Below are positions 1-15,572 of a stretch of DNA of 64,000 nucleotides, piece after piece. A program made the position numbers and the translations under genes. Below the pieces are notes generated by a model. That model worked only from the letters and a program-made list of their open reading frames with translations, was not told the DNA's origin and made no database searches. Source of the DNA: Acridotheres tristis (taxonomy: Eukaryota; Chordata; Aves; Passeriformes; Sturnidae); NCBI GenBank assembly GCA_037013685.1, contig CM072896.1:11225444-11289443 (forward strand). The letters are read 5' to 3'. Each line of letters starts with the position of its first letter. Position 1 is the first letter of the stretch.

Positions 1-2985
1 CTGTATTGTCCTTTTTAGGTTTTGTTGGGTGGGGGATTGGGGTGTGGTAGGACATTTGCCATGGTGGTTTTTGGTTTTAAAAGAGGACCGGATCAGAACC
101 TGGATCCAGAGAATGCTTTGACTTGCTGTACTCAGAATCTGGAAGGGAAACTTTTGACTTCAGCCAGCCTCTAGAAATCAGGCCTAAGAATTGCTGGGAA
201 CTGTGCATTAATCTGCACAAGTACCCCTAGCAGTGGATGGGATTTAAATCCCTGTGTGCTATCAAGTGCATCATTTTTTTAGCAAGAGTCAGAATGCGTT
301 TGGTAATAAGGAATTTGTCACTGAATACAAAGCAGTTGAAAACAGCTTTTCTTATGTGGTTTGAAATGAAAATGGATCAAAGGATAAATCCCAAATTGCT
401 GGGTGAACGAGTAGAAAGAAATACATATCCAATCCCTAGGAATACTGAGTAGTAAATCACGATTCAGGCATTGTAAACTTTTAATTCCCACACATCACCA
501 CAAAATCAACAGTGTAGGATAAAATCTCTGCTTTCTGCAGTGGAGTCACAAAAAGTCCGATATAGACTCACATCTTCATGAGGATCTAGGCACACAGAGC
601 AGAACTGTTGGTGTCTGTACTTACAAGTGTGATTCTCAGCCCTCCCTCACTTTAAGTGCTGGGAAATCTCCAAATAGAGACATTTCTCTGAAATCTGAAT
701 TCTAATTACTGAAATCATCCTTCTGGGCCTGTATAGACTTTCTGTACTGGCACAGCAGAGCATGGTTCATGCAAGTTAAATCTTGCCTGCAGCCATACCT
801 AGTCTGGTTTGCAAGTACCACAGACTCACACGGGTTAGCTGTGCTCCAGCTGAGGCAGCCAGGACTGCTTTCATTTGAAACCTTGTTCTGAGAGCATGTA
901 ATTAATTCTATCTAGTTGAAGCCTCTAGAAAAATTGTTTATATCTGTATTATTTAATGCAGCTAATGATTTAACAAACAAAAGATCCAGCCTGGGGAAGA
1001 GAAATATCTCCTAATGCAAGTAGCAATCTTCCCCTGATCTAAGTGTAAGGTGGTAAATGTGTACCTGATGGAACAGGACATCACTGAGCTGTCACATAAG
1101 GGTCAGGATCAGCCAAGTGTCCTCTATATCCTTTTCTACACCAGCAGGGAAACAAAGGCAGTGCAAAAGGTGAAAAGTCTGGCATCTCTATCCATTTCTG
1201 GCCTCATACTATGAAATGGGGATGAAAACACTTCCTTCACTCTATTGCTTGTCTGTTTTGTCTATTTGGCTTGTAAGTACACATCCTTTATTATGTTTGT
1301 ACAAAATCTAGCACAGCTGTGATTTTGTTTAGAGCTCCAAGAGTGCTGCTGTCAGTTAATTAATATCAATATTGGCTTCTTTGCTTGTCAAAGGTTTCAC
1401 TGGAAGAGCTCACCTTGTCAGTGCAATTGCCTCAGCCTTCCACTGACAGTCTCACTGTAACTAAACCAGCCTTTAAACCTCAGCTTGCATCTCAAAAGCT
1501 ACACATCCCAGGAAGGGTTTTTTCAGTAAGTGATTTAGAACCCAATTTTCAAAGATGGTCATTAAACAGCATTTGCAACAGGAGTCTTGAATATTTTTGC
1601 ATGAATAAATCTCAAGCTTGTAGCTATCCATCATCAGTATATTGTATTCAGTACAGAATTATTAACTGTAAAGACTAGACACATGAGCAAAATCCAAAAA
1701 AATATTGTTTCATGATCTCTAATAAATCATTGTAACTGAAATTAAAAAACCTTCAGGATAAATAATGATTTGTCATGACATTATTCTTGTCCATGTGGCA
1801 GTAAGTGTGATGTGTATTCCTAGCAAACTGATACCTAAAATCTGGTTTTGTTTCTAGATGGCTGTATTGCTGCTACATGCTGCTTTTTCTGTGGACTGAT
1901 GCTGTCAAAAACATCTGCTTTTATATAGCACAGTATTTCATTGACATAAACCCATGAGGAATTATGGCACGAGTATAGATCTTCGAAGTTTAGCTCAAGT
2001 GGATTTTGTTAATAAATGAAAACACTTCAGTTTAAGTTTAAAACAAGAGTAATGACTTGCATCTCACAGCAGAAAGAAATCAGTTTAATTTCATGCTTAG
2101 GAGGGTTAAAAGAAATTATCAGGTAAAGGATGTTTCCCAAATGGTTATGACAGCTGTTTGTCATGTAGCTAATGCTTTCTATATGCAACATGGTGAAATG
2201 GAACAAAAACTATAATTTTAAACTTGTCAAGCCATGTAAGAGGTAAAAGTGATATAGTTTGACTTTTGAACTTGGATTTTCATAAAACTGGTAAGATAAT
2301 TAAAAAAAAAGCGCTAAACATTTGTTGTGTGGTCAAAGTCTATGCACCATTTTTGGTGGACATAGTTGCAGAATTTACAAATGTCTGTATAAATGATGTC
2401 TAAATAAAGGGGGGTGAAATGCATGAAGATAGTGGGTAAATGCAAATAGAAGATAAGGCTGAAGAAAGAATTGTAGTGCTCTATAACAGATCCACAAGTT
2501 CTAGATGTGACCTTAAGTATCAAAAAGGTTGTGAAATTGAGGGTAATGTCACTGCACAGAATTTTACCACTTTCCTGTAGCTGTGCAGCTGGGTGAAGAA
2601 AATGCTGAAGTTTAAAAACAGATGATGGCTTGCATTTATGTTATGAATTTATTTGCAGAGCAGCCAGAATGATGAACTGGGTCTGTAGATAGCTGGCATC
2701 TTATTCTCCATTCTGATAATCCTATTTTATTCTAATATTGGGGCACAGGCACTAAAATAGTATGGCACTTTGGAGTCACAAGATACATGTGCATGGCAGA
2801 ATGCAATGTCAGATGTCTTGCAGTCATGGGAGCAGGGCACTCCAGTGCAGCATCCTGAGCAGCAGTGATTTACATCCCTACAGTGCTTCTGGCACACACA
2901 GTAGATTATCAGTGTAGATTATCAATGCTGTATGAATATACCTGTAGAGGAATCAGGCCTCTTGCTTAAAAATATGAACCTAAGT

Positions 2986-3004
2986 TCATCATCATCATCA
3001 TCAT
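2986..3004. repeat. Short ATC trinucleotide repeat
   Basis: Six uninterrupted tca units plus one base. It is too short to be strongly unstable. Confidence 0.95.
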
Positions 3005-5803
3005 TTAACTTCTGTAGAATTTTTAGGAATTATAATTTGTAATAGTATCAATGCACCTGAATAGAATTGGAAAAAAATCAGCACAAAAGTTGGAACCAAC
3101 CAAAATAACAAACTTCTGGTAACAATGTCAAAACTGGGATGAGTCTTCAGGTTTAAGGAAAGATTATTGTAGTAGACTTTATGACAGAATAAAAGGTGTT
3201 ATTGATTATTATGACACTTAGGCTTGTTACATCAAAGATCACCAAATCTAGCTGGAAGTCGTATATTTATGTCCACAGACACAGTAATTACACAGATTCA
3301 ATCGAATTCCATGTCAAATCAGAAAAAATAGCAGCTACTGACTGTGCCAAACCCACTCTGCCCCAGTACTGTGCTACTCACAGCAAGCTGAGGAGGTTTA
3401 ACTCTCAGCACCAGGCTGCAGGTCAGCTCAGACCTTCTGCAAATTCAGGCAGTGGCTGCAGGGGGTTCCTGTTGTGTGATGCTGAAAAATGCAGGGCTTT
3501 AGAGAAGCTTTACATCCTTGTGTCTGTATGTATATGTGTCTTTAGGGATCCAAACTCACAGTTGTTTCCTGCCTCTCATACAAAGTGAATGCATGGGAAA
3601 TTTGATTTCTGTGCTTTCTCTAGAACTGTTTTCTTGGATTTCACAAGAATTATACAATTAAATATATTCAGTATGTGGTTCACAGACAACTAGTGAAACC
3701 CATGGACCCTTGGCAGCACTATTAAGCATCCTCTTGGGACATCAGCTGATCAACTCTATTTTGTTTCTTTTACTTCCCCCTGCCTCTCCCCGCCCACTTT
3801 TGATTTTCCTATTTATAGATGCTTATATCATATGTTGTTCCTTTGCCTTTCATTGCACTCTGGTAGGTGATCCAGCTATCACCTTCTACTTTGGTGTTTA
3901 TAGCTTGCTTTACTGAGTAACAACTCAACTTTCTTTCCTAGTTCTGCCTTAGGGAGAAGAAAAATCTGTCATAAAACGATATTTTTAGTAGTCCACACTT
4001 AGATTAATCAACTTTCTGTTCTAAAGTATGTGGAAAATGCCACCATTTCCCCCTCTTTTTAAAATATCCTTATTTGGAAGACATATCTCAGATGCAATTG
4101 TTTTTCTAGGAACCTGGCAATGTTCAGATCCCTCTGGGAGTTTGGCAAATCTTTGTTCTGTTCCCCCTCCTCAGTAAGGACTGGTCTGTGTGTCATGTGC
4201 TTGTATGTGAGCCATTCCAGTCTCCCTGCACCTAAAGAGCAGGGTTTTTTTTAATCCTTTCTTGTCCTAAAATGTCCCCGCTGGTTTTCGAGCAGGCTCT
4301 GAGTTGCAGCGTGTCAGGGGAGGCTCCCCAGGGCTCTCAGCACACACACAAGGAATATGTCCTGGACCAGGACAAGGTCCCACAGCTCCCAGTCCAGCAA
4401 TGTCACTGGTGGCACTGACTTCACAGGGAGCAGAGTTACACCAGCACTGCATCTTTCCAAACACCATTTCCCTGGTATTTTTGCCAGCTTCTCAGCATTT
4501 CTGAGTTATACTGGGATGTGGTGGTCATTTTAACTTTCCATTTATGATTGTGCTGGCATCCCTCATCAGCCTGGGTTTCATTAACTGGAGAGTGGCACTC
4601 ACTGGCACTCTGTCATTTACTCACTGAAAGAAAGAGATTGTTTTATGCAGCTCATTTGTGTAAAACCTGAGATCTGTAGAACAAGGTAAGCACTTCACTG
4701 CCTGCTCTTCAAGCTTTTCGATTCTGTCTATAATCTCCCTCTTGTTTTGAAGTGCAGGGAGGGCAGGAAGTCCAGAACAGGGTTATAAGGAGGCACAGCC
4801 ACAGTGAGTTAATAGGCACTGCCCCTCACAGTAACACTGCACTTACTGCACAGGGACGTGATTACTTGTAGGCAATCAGACACAGATTTATGGGCAAAGG
4901 ATGGGAAAGCTTGAAAGGACTGTAATCCTTCTGAATATATTTTTTTTAATCATGGGTACAGAAAAATACCAAACCCTAAACCCTCAGTAAATCTAAAATT
5001 CAGGGTAACTGATAACAGAAGATTTCTAAAATGAAACTCTGATGTTAACAGTAGATTATTTGATATAAAAATGTTAGAAAATTATTAAAAAATTGCTTTG
5101 TTTAGATTGGAAAAAATCTCTTCAGACTTAGTTGAGATGGAAACACCTCTGGAGAAAAATGTGGTTACAAGTGTCACATCACTCAGGAATACTGTGTTCC
5201 AATCAGAGAAACTGAAAAATAATAACATGAAAAATAATGTGACTTGAATAATTTTATAAAACTGCAGAAGAAGTTCAGAAATTAGGAGTATGCATGGTAG
5301 TAGCTGATATATACAGGGCAATTATCACTTTCTCAGCAAGGTGTCATTTTGCAATTTAGTTTTCACCTGAGTTTTATGTCTCAGATGAGAACTGAGACTC
5401 AGAGAATCCCTGGATGCCATATTATAGGATTAATGTAGCATTGACTTTGAAGTAAGGGACCCAATCCCATCCTTTTTTGGTAGGAATGACGTTATTGCTT
5501 TGAGTGCCAATCCAGATAATCCTGACAAAGGTGAGCCTTTGAGATACTGAATCACAGCACAGTGTGGGAAGGTTGTCATGAGGTGACTGTGATGCCTCCC
5601 ATCCAAAATCTTTATCGTTTGGGGGGAATAAAAAGAAAGAGGGGCAGATACATTTTGATTTCCATTACTTTAAGTCAAAGATCTTGTATTTTCAATAACA
5701 CCTACTGGGACTGACCCCAGCCTACATGTCTTAAGGAGCTACTGGTGACAGCAGGCGCTGTTTTTGCTTTAACTTAAGATGTTGCAAATGGAGAGGTTTA
5801 GAC

Positions 5804-5821
5804 ACACAGATGCATCTGTGT
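5804..5821. repeat. 18-base perfect palindrome
   Basis: The bases acacagatgcatctgtgt equal their own reverse complement. The centre atgcat resembles the octamer-type core, but no function is shown. Confidence 0.9.
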
Positions 5822-8800
5822 ATCATCTTTTCAATAAGAAGCAGTGAAGAAAAGATAATATTGATCTGCCTCCATGTGCTTTAAGAATTTCATTACTATT
5901 ACCATGCCTCTCCCCATGCTGTGAGGAAGTTGACAGCTCAAATGCTCTGTACACAATATTGGAAATGTATTAATAAAAAATCCCTGGAACATTATTAAAA
6001 ATACATTTTCAGTTAATGCAAAAAGACAGAAACACCACTGCATTACAAAAAGTATCATTTTTGCACATGGTAAATATCCTAACTGCTACTTTTATGAACA
6101 CCACGGAGATGATTGGAGCTTTAAAAACAAAAAAAAATTAAGGAATTAGGCTGTTTTGTTGGTGTCTTACTTAGGCTACTAATAAACTTTGTCAGCTAGG
6201 AAAAATGAGAACTGGTTTTACAGAAGATCTGTATGAGGAAAAGAAACTGCACAAAGATGTATTTTGACAAAATCCTATAGATGAGATTAGTCAATTTCTG
6301 GCTCAGAAAAAAACAGTTCCCTCCAGTGAATTATATCAATGAATTTTAGAGCAGTAAAATGTTTGTTCTCTGAATCACTTTAGGTGTCTGCTCCTTTATT
6401 TTCCTTGAACATAAACAGCACAGTGTTGGAAAGAAGCCCAGGCCATGGTAGATGCATTATATTATTGCTAATGTGATTAACCCAAAGTAAAACATTAAAT
6501 CCTCCTGAGGCATTAGTCTAAGTAATGAGATGGCCAACTCTGAGTTCCCTGGGCTCATGGCATGGGGAAAAATATATCATGTGCTTCATCTCTTGCATTG
6601 ACATTTGAAATTTATCATATGAAGGCAGTGCTGGGAGCAGTTGTGCACAGAGCCATTGTAAGGGAAGAGTGAACATGGTCAAGCTTAATGCACATTACAA
6701 CCAAAACACGCTGAGATCTGGTGCCACAAAAGCTATCACCCATCTGCCCATTCAGGCTGCTCTTTTCACAAGAAGTTTGTAAATCAACTGCACTGTTTAA
6801 GATCATATTTAACTCCTGCTTTGAAATGTGTTCACCTAAGTTCTGTGTGAAATGCTCAAAACAGTGGGGAATTCTAGAAAGGACTTGTATGGATTGATTG
6901 CCCCAGGGCTGTACAGAGCAGGTTGAAGGTATATTCTCCTGTATACCATATAAGATACACTGTACTCTTTTCTAAAATCAAAGATTAAATCAAAATGGCG
7001 TTTCTGAATTGTCAACACCATGCAGCACAAGGGTGTGTAGAGCTGAGGTCACTCTGCTCACAGGCAGAGATGCTGCAGTGAATAATCTGAGTAAGCACTG
7101 ATAGGATCCTTCTGTGTTTCCTTATCTAGGAAAAAGGGCTCAGACTCAGGAAAATGTCAGGTACCTAAACAGAGTTTTGCCTAAATTGTCATTGTCTGAT
7201 GTACACAGTGCTAATAATTGTTAGCCTTTCTTTTAAATAGCAGAGTAACACCTGTGCATGTTCATGTCAAAGCACTTTAAAGTATTTTAAATACAGCAGG
7301 ATGAACAGTAGTGTCTTTTCTGAAGGCAATGTTCTAAGACACTGCTTAATGGAAAATTTAACTTTGCATTTCTTCTCAACCACGTTACTTCTCAGCAACA
7401 TTGAATAAAATAATGACTCAAAGACACTAATTTTATTTAATTTTTTACCATACCACTTAAAAACTCAAACCTACATACATTACATCCTCCTGATATAGGA
7501 AATATCAATTAATGCACAATAGTGTTTTTGACAGAGTGACTATAGAAATGCTGGAAAAGTGTGATTCCCTTTATCTAGTGTTCATGCTGCTCCACGTTTT
7601 TTTTTAATTTCATGATAATTGCTCTATTTAGTTTAGACAGTGCAGATTTCTGTTGATTTAAAATTTGTTTTTGCAATAGAATTCTTCCTTAAGAAACTTG
7701 GCCATCCTTACCAGTTTCAAGCAATACATTTAGATCTTTTGTGACTGTTTAAAATAATATTTAGGCCATTCATACAAAAACTTACTGTATCTAAAATAGA
7801 TACTGATCTATTCATGATGTATGTATTTGCACTGCTTGCAATGTGAGGCAATGCAAAGCTATTACTGACATAAATGTGCATTTGTGCATGCTCACAGACA
7901 CCCTCCAAGCCCTTGAGCTGAAGAGGTTTCAGAGGAAAAAAAAGCTTTTTCTGGTGCAGTTGCCAAGTTTGGACCAGATTTCATCCAAAACTGTCAGAGC
8001 TGCCAGTGTCACAGGGCTCATGGAGCAGCAGACGTGGCTTTGGGACAGTGCTGTTCAGGGATTTGTTTCCTTTTCAGTTTGCAGAGGACTTTTACTTGTA
8101 CACCACCACCAATGAAGATGACACTTGTAAGTTAGTTGCTGTGTTTATCAAGAACTGTAGGAAATGGCCATATTTCACAGTGTGCAAAGGCCCTTTGCAG
8201 AGTTTAGAAAGTACACTAAATACAAATGCTAGACTTGCAATTGTTTAAATTGTTTTTACTCACTTTTGTCTTGATTTGTTTTTACTCGCATTTCTAAATA
8301 TGTATGACTTGGGAAAAATTAATTTATTTGGAGAGAATAAGATCTTAAATGGAATGTAAATGGTCCAGAAGCTCAGGTAGGTGCCTAACAGAGATGAAAT
8401 TCAATGTATACATGTTTTTGTATTGTGTTACATTATATTCAGGAGAATTGAGGAAATATCAGGCATTTGTTTTGCGTTTGAACATTCTTATTCTGGCAAA
8501 GCAAAGGTTTCAGATTTCAATGCTGGCTTTTTCCTTTTGCGTCAGCAACTCAAATGGGGCTGCAAACCTCTTGATTCTGCTAATTCTGTTGATCTCAAGT
8601 CAAAAATTTCCTAATTTTCTTTTGGTAATTAACCAGATTGGCATTTTTGTCTTGTTTGCTGGGGGCTCTCTCACAAACATGTACAGTTTTGAGATTTTTT
8701 TTTTTAATACTGCCTGCACCAGTCCTTGCAAGCCTCTCATGAGCACCCAGGAGGAAAGTTAATCACCCCTTTGTTGAATAGTACTTATTAATTGGGAAAC

Positions 8801-9567
8801 ACTGGTAAAACACTTTCATTTTAATTAAATAAAGCTTCTATTTTCACAAGTGCATTTGAAGACACTTCAAAGTTTCTAGTGTTTGGGGTTTTTAATTTAA
8901 ATTTTATATTGTCTTCTCTCTATAGCCAGATACAGCTTGAGCAATAATCCTGAAGCACCCAGTTGAAGTTTAAAAGGAGTGTAGGGGAAAAGGAGTGCTG
9001 GGAGGATGAGAAAGGGAGTGTGCTGTAAAGTTTCATAGTTTTATTTAAGCTTCTTGTGTTGCTTTGCAGTGTGTTGGGAGGTGTTTGGTGCATCATAGTT
9101 AAGAAAGGGGCTCCATTTCCATTGCCTTCTTGTAAAAATAAGAATAAAATGCTGTGTGCAGTAATTATGAGCCAACATCTGAATTCTAGCTGTGATGACA
9201 AGGAAAGCAATAGCTTGCATGAGATTAAGAAGAGACAAAGTGAGAAAGTAGAGTGAGAAATTGCCTTGATCAGGCATTCTGAAGGCATAGTATACTTCTG
9301 CCTACAGGCCAAGAAAATAAATGAATGTCATTATGACAGCCTGCACCAGCTAAGGATCTGTCCCCATTTCTCCACTGTCACTTGGCTTCCCCGGGGCTCT
9401 CAGTACTTCTCTATGGCCAGTGACTTCAGGCAATGTGATATTTCTGTCGGTGTATTCATAAATATGTGATATTTTTGGTATTGGCTTGAGGTTCCTACCT
9501 TACTGAGCAGAGCCAGTGAAGTTCAGAGCTGAAAGGCAAGTCTAATGCCTAAAACTCCCCATAGATT

Positions 9568-9672
9568 GACAGAATAATTTTGGTTGGAAAACACCTTTAA
9601 GTTTGTCGAGTTCAACAATTAACCCAGCACTGCCAAGCCCACAACTAAAGCATTTGCCACATCTACATCTGG
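9568..9672 (-). mobile_element. CR1 LINE 3' fragment
   Basis: The stretch reads as the reverse complement of an avian CR1 3' end. It contains forms such as ttggttggaaaacacctt and cccagcactgccaagccc, which are familiar from CR1 copies. It is short, diverged and holds no open frame, so it is a dead 5'-truncated insert. Confidence 0.8.
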
Positions 9673-12600
9673 AAAGACAAAAGCCTTCTTCCCTTTTGTG
9701 AAACAAAGAAAATATGAATTAATTTTACTTTTTAAAATGTATCATTACTCCTTTCTGGGACATACAAGTTGAGATATTTGTAATAAATGGTATCAACATT
9801 TGCTTAATCTAACTCAGGGAGCTTATTTATAATTCTTATTTTCAATGTAAGGAAATGTGGCACCCATCCATTATGGCTGAGATTTCAAAGTCACTAGGCA
9901 ATACAAATAAATGCTCTGACAGAGAAGTCAATGTCTCTTTTCCTAATATTGCATTGAGCATAAATAAGAAAGTACACTGGATGCAGACTGTCTTTTGGAA
10001 CTATGCTGAGACAACAGGATTCAAATTCAAGTGTATATGTAAGGGTTACTAGATCAGAAAGCAGGTGAGCAGTCAGTCTTCCGTAGACTACTGAAAAGGG
10101 TACTGGAAAACCTGGATTCTGAACTTTCCTCTGCAGAAGATGGCTGTATTTTAGTTGATAACTCATTTTAAATGGAATAGAAACGCTTGCTTGGACAGAA
10201 GCTGACACCTCCTTAGTGAACACATTAGCCACCAGTCTACACAATAATTTGATTTCATTTTCTGGTGAACTAGAATTATTTTCTAACTTCTCTCTTTTCC
10301 TCACGTTATGATGCATATGCATCCACATGCACATTTGGCAAGGTTTGGGATAGAATCCTTCCAGAAGGGTGGAAGATACTGAATGAGGCAGAGGAAGCAA
10401 ACCATCAAACCCATGCAGGCAAGAGGGAGAGCAGGGCTCCTGCTGCTGCTGCTGTGTCTAGATGGGAAACAGGCTGCCATGGCTTGTGTAGGGATCCTTT
10501 GGGCAGAGATTAGAAAAGCTCAGGGACTGATTAAGACTCAGATTAAGATGCAGGCAAACTCCCTGAACCCACTCTGTAATTCCTGACCAGGCCTAATGCT
10601 CATGAAGAAGTGAACAGCAAAGACAGCTGGGTAGCTCCGAGGTCACCCTATACAACACCTTGTCTACTTGTGAGATTAGATCAGTAAAGCTGTGGTTTTT
10701 AGGATTCCTGTTTGGGTATTTCACATAAACAGCACTGATATATAGATTTTTGTACAAACATGTTTTCTGTATATTTATTTGCACAGAAAATATTTTGGAT
10801 TTATAAACCCAGAATTTTATGTATGTTTTCAAGATTCCTTTATATATTATTTGTCACTATAACAAAATGGTGTATCTGTTTGAAGAAGTAAAGAATGCAA
10901 AAGCAGAATATACTTTTAAGGACATTGAAATCAAGCACTTCTTGCTGAGATAAGAGCTAATTTTCTCATTCAAAGCTCATTGATGTACTGACCAGCCAGT
11001 CACTGTTGGGCTGTTTCTGATATCTCACTCTACAAAAGTCCATTACACTGTAGTTATCTGTTTATTAAAAGCTAAAAGCCCAGATTGCCACACAGAGCCT
11101 TTATTACTTAATATCTGCTTTAATTAACTTTTCACATTGAACTAATTCTGGAACAATTTGATAGGCTTGTTATCAAGCATGCCAGACCTGTCCTTCCACT
11201 CTACATTTTAGAAAAGAACACAAAGGAATGTTTCACGAGAACTGTGAGTTTCATGAAAGGTGAAGTCACAGTTCTCTTCTGTCACAAGGTTCCTCTGCAA
11301 ACCCAGATGTACCCAGCAATGTTTTTATTGTTTAGGATAACTATTTTTTAGTTAGGATATTTATGTCACAGTTCATATGTTGCATAAGTCCCTTAGGGCC
11401 TGTAAGACCCCAAATCTTCCCAGTTAGCACCTTTATTATTGTTGGAAGACACAAGGTATGTCTTGGGGTTTTTTCTTTGTGTAGAGTTTAAAAATGGAAT
11501 GACATGGTTTTGTGGAATATTTGCTAGCATGAAGTAAAACTACAGGAAAGCTTAAAAAACGTGAGAAAATTTGAAAAAAATTGGGGTTTTTTCATGCTGA
11601 AATGATATTTTAACCCATGCTGAAAACTTTTATCCCTTCTAAATGAAACATTCATTTCATATTTTCTTGGTGATAATATTCTAGTATTCTTAGTCAAGAA
11701 AAACAGGAGAAGGACTAATGGAAATTATGCAAACTAACAAATGTGAAAACCATTAATTCCAGGCCCTTCTATTTTTTTAGTCCAGCTGACAGTATCACTG
11801 TCATATCAGTATCAGTTCTTAAAATATGAAAGTTCACTGAGTTTTAAGAGCACTAATTTTGCAGAAAGCAACCATTTCTGACCAATAAAATAAAGAATTA
11901 AGGAGTATCTTGTTTGATACTTACAGACCAGGAACATAAGATTCATCATATTAAATGTGATCCTTTTTTCTAGAGCCCAGTTTGATACCACATCTTTATA
12001 CCAAACTTTTAAGGGCTCAAACAATTTTCTGTACCTTCTTCTTATCTTCAAGTGACACAGTTTTGACATATGTTTGAAATAAACTGGGTTTATGCTTGCA
12101 CCAATTTAATTCTGACAGAGCAGTTAGAGCTTCAGATTAATTTTGGGATATTTTGGTAGAAAGCAATAAATCATCAGCGTCATTCCAAAGTTCCAAATAA
12201 TTAAGATGTTCCCTAGAACTATTTCCAGATAGATTTGTTTGATTCTTTATTTTTAACTTGAAGAACTTCATCATGTTGACTGCCACATAGCAGTTACCTT
12301 TTATATGACAACGAGAAAAGTTTTAATGGGAGAAAAAATTATTGCATTAGATGGAAGAATACTTTCTTAGCATACTCAGACATATCAAAGCAACAGTATT
12401 TTAAAATAGGATAAACTAAATAGTTTAATTGACACAAATCCAGCTGGATGGATTCTATTCCAAAGCATAGATGTATTTCTAGTTTTCTGGAACTATTCAA
12501 GGTTTTTGGCCTGTGGAAAGTTCATCCTACCATTTGTTGCTAGTAAACTGAAAGGTATGAATCGTTTATTGTGTAATTTTCCTTCTCTCCTGTACCAAAT

Positions 12601-15572
12601 ACCCTAGCAACAAAAGTGTATCTTTCATATCTTTCTTTTTCTGTTCTCAATAGCCATGTGGGGCTAGAAATACAAGCTGTGTGAGGTGGGATTTAACTGT
12701 CTGCCCTGTTAGGAGACTGTGCTCAAAATTAGACCCCTCTGGCCAATAAAGACCAACAGAGCTGATAGCTGAAATCATGTACAAGTCATGCACAAGTCAC
12801 AGCTGCATTCCAAAATGTCCTATTCAACATCTGCCCTGGACTGCCTTCACATTTGCAGTCAGAAAGCCCAAGTCCTTTGTATTTTAGTCTTTTACTTTGT
12901 TATCAAGCACAAATGTTTATAAATCTTTTTTAGTGCCATTCAGGCAAAATGCTGTGGTGAATAACTGAGAGAGATCAAATGCACACCTTATCTTTGCTGA
13001 GAAGTACCTTGCAAATAAATGACAGACATTTCAGGAGATCACTGAGATTCATTACCTGGATGATTTCTCATTTTCAGATAGAAATGAAAGGAAATTATCC
13101 AATTTCTTTTTTTTTTATAATAACATCCAATACCTTTAATGTCCCATTTTACAGTGCTTCTTGATTTATAGCATTTCCCAGGCTAATCGTGCTCTAGCTG
13201 TCATTGGAAAAGCAGCTATCATCTTAACCCTTTCACTCCGGGTGTCACCCAAGAAATGTTTTCTTTTTCAAAGATAATTTCATGTGTGATGTTGAACTCC
13301 TCTGGGTTTGAAGCAGATTGCCTTTCTAATATGACTTCAGTCAGGAACTCCAGACCATTTGCTATTTCTTGTAGTTATGACACATACATGAAATGCTTAC
13401 ATACCCACAAATCCAGAACCAGTGGTGAAAACCACCAACCAAAGAAAAAGTATCACATCTAGCAATAATTTTGTATTGAAAAAAAGATCCTTGACTTGGT
13501 TCTAACCCAATATTTTAGTCTGTGCTATTACAGGGGATCAAGGAGAACAAAGTGATAAACCAGAATCTGATGTTCTGCTCTCTGTTACCCATATCACAAG
13601 TAATCAATACATTACCATGCAAATTATTCAAATGCTGAATGACAATAATCTCTTGGCTAAATTTGAAATTGCTGATAGTTATTTATAGTGGCTCTATGTC
13701 CCATAGCTGAAGTCAAAAATCTGCCTTTTCCACAGTCTCCCTGGACCAGCTGCTCCCCACCCTGCTGGGTAGGTGAGTTACTGGGTAGACAGAGAATGGC
13801 TGGCAGCCATGCAGTTTCCTAAGTGAATCCCAAATTACTGCTTTTCTGTTGTACCCAGCATATTGTGTGTGAACAATGATGGAGCTCATCAGCAAAACAA
13901 TGTGCCTTGACCTTCAATAACTCTGGGACAGCATTTCCTCCGAGCCTTTGTTGTGGGCTGTCTGTGAACACATGAAAGCTTCCTTGTTAGTTTAGTTTTA
14001 CTTGAATAATTTTCAAGGTGTTCTTCACAATGGTGAAAAATACTTTTTAAACAGCAGGGTAGATTTTGTGACCTGAAAGTCTGCACATTGATCAGTATTA
14101 TCCTAATGCTGAGGAGAGCCTGGGGATCAGCAACATGTTTTCTTATGTATATGCCATTAGTGGTAATGCAGGAATATTCAAACTATTAATCAGTATAAAA
14201 GATGCCAGGCAGAAGATTGTCCTGTAGATGTTCACAGGAGAAGATAGTTGGCCAGCTAAGGACAGTGCATTAAAAATAGTTGTAGCATTTATGGTTAGAC
14301 TTGTTACACTAAATTACAGCTGTTTCTGGATTCCAGAGGTTTTTTTTTTTTTTAGGATTAAAGGTTTTCCCAGACAAAGACAATGTGATTTCTCTTGAAA
14401 CTGTGTCTGGGTGAAAAAAACCTCAGCAAGCTGAAGAGACTTGGCTGAGATTGGCCTTTCAACAGGAGTGTTTATTGCGGTGTCATTTAAATACATACTG
14501 TACCGTAGCTAAAGAGCGATATGACCCTGCAAACGAGATCAAACTTTGTCTATTGGAGCTGTATTTGTTACTGAAAGTGAACACCAGTTAGGATGATTAT
14601 GATTGTTCTAAACACAAAACAAAATAATAACAAGTACAAAGTGCACAGAAATACAACTGTGCTTGAAAATATCCTGCCTTTAATTGCACCGTTCATCTCT
14701 ATGCTGTGGTCACTCACAAATTACAGTTGAAGATTCTGTTTTCAGCAGTAAATAACAGATGCTTCAGTTCAACTAATCTATTTTCCAGGACTCTAGAGGA
14801 AACATGACCCAAAGGAATATGGTTATAGAAGAGAGAACCTCCCAGGGCCAGGAGAAAACATTTAGCTAAACCTTATATTCTAAACTGATTTTCCTTCTTG
14901 AAAAATGGTGACAAGAAAATATGTTCAAAGGAATACAAGCAAAACAATTAATAAGGTCCATAATAATTTCTAAGTATTGAATTATGGATCATCTGAAGGT
15001 ATGTACACACACACTTGGCTGGTATATTCAGAGTGCCTCATAGACTAGCCATGTTTCAGGAAGTGTTAATCCTTGTGTGCCAATGTGAAGGAGAAAGGAA
15101 AGCCAAGATGTGTTTCCTTAATTTAGGAATAAGTGAGAAGCACTAGAGATCAAACTGTATTTTGACTCTAGCTCATAAGGAATGGCTGCAAGGAGATGTG
15201 CTGTCTCATGCTCCATGAGCAGAGCAGCACTCAGAGATGCAGCACAAAATTCTGCTGAGGCTTCTCTTAACCAGGCAAGAGGATCATTCCTCCTTGCCTT
15301 AGCAGCCTCGTTGCCCAGATCACCTGTCGGGAGACCATTCCGTCCCGTGCCTTTCTGCAGCACCCCTTTGAACACAGCTGAACACAGGCAAGGCTGCTAT
15401 AGAGTTTGGGAACAATGAAAAGAATATTTTTGCTACTGAAGCAGTAGTGCTATAATCCTGGCCAAGATCGTGTTGTTACTGTGGTTGCTCTGTCATTAAG
15501 TTCTGTCTTTCAGCAGTCTATAACTAGATGTTAGAGGGCTGAGATAAACACAGAATCATATTCTACTAAACA

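Noticed and set aside
4973..4985. Telomere-like words (ccctaaaccct)
   Set aside because: Fewer than two full units are present, which is expected by chance.
5547..5600. Possible CR1 fragment (aatcacagcacagtgtggg)
   Set aside because: Only about 30 bases resemble CR1 and the match is too diverged to call by eye.
15118..15418. Overlapping open frames on both strands with Ala- and Arg-rich products
   Set aside because: The two frames mirror each other on opposite strands, a sign of composition rather than coding.
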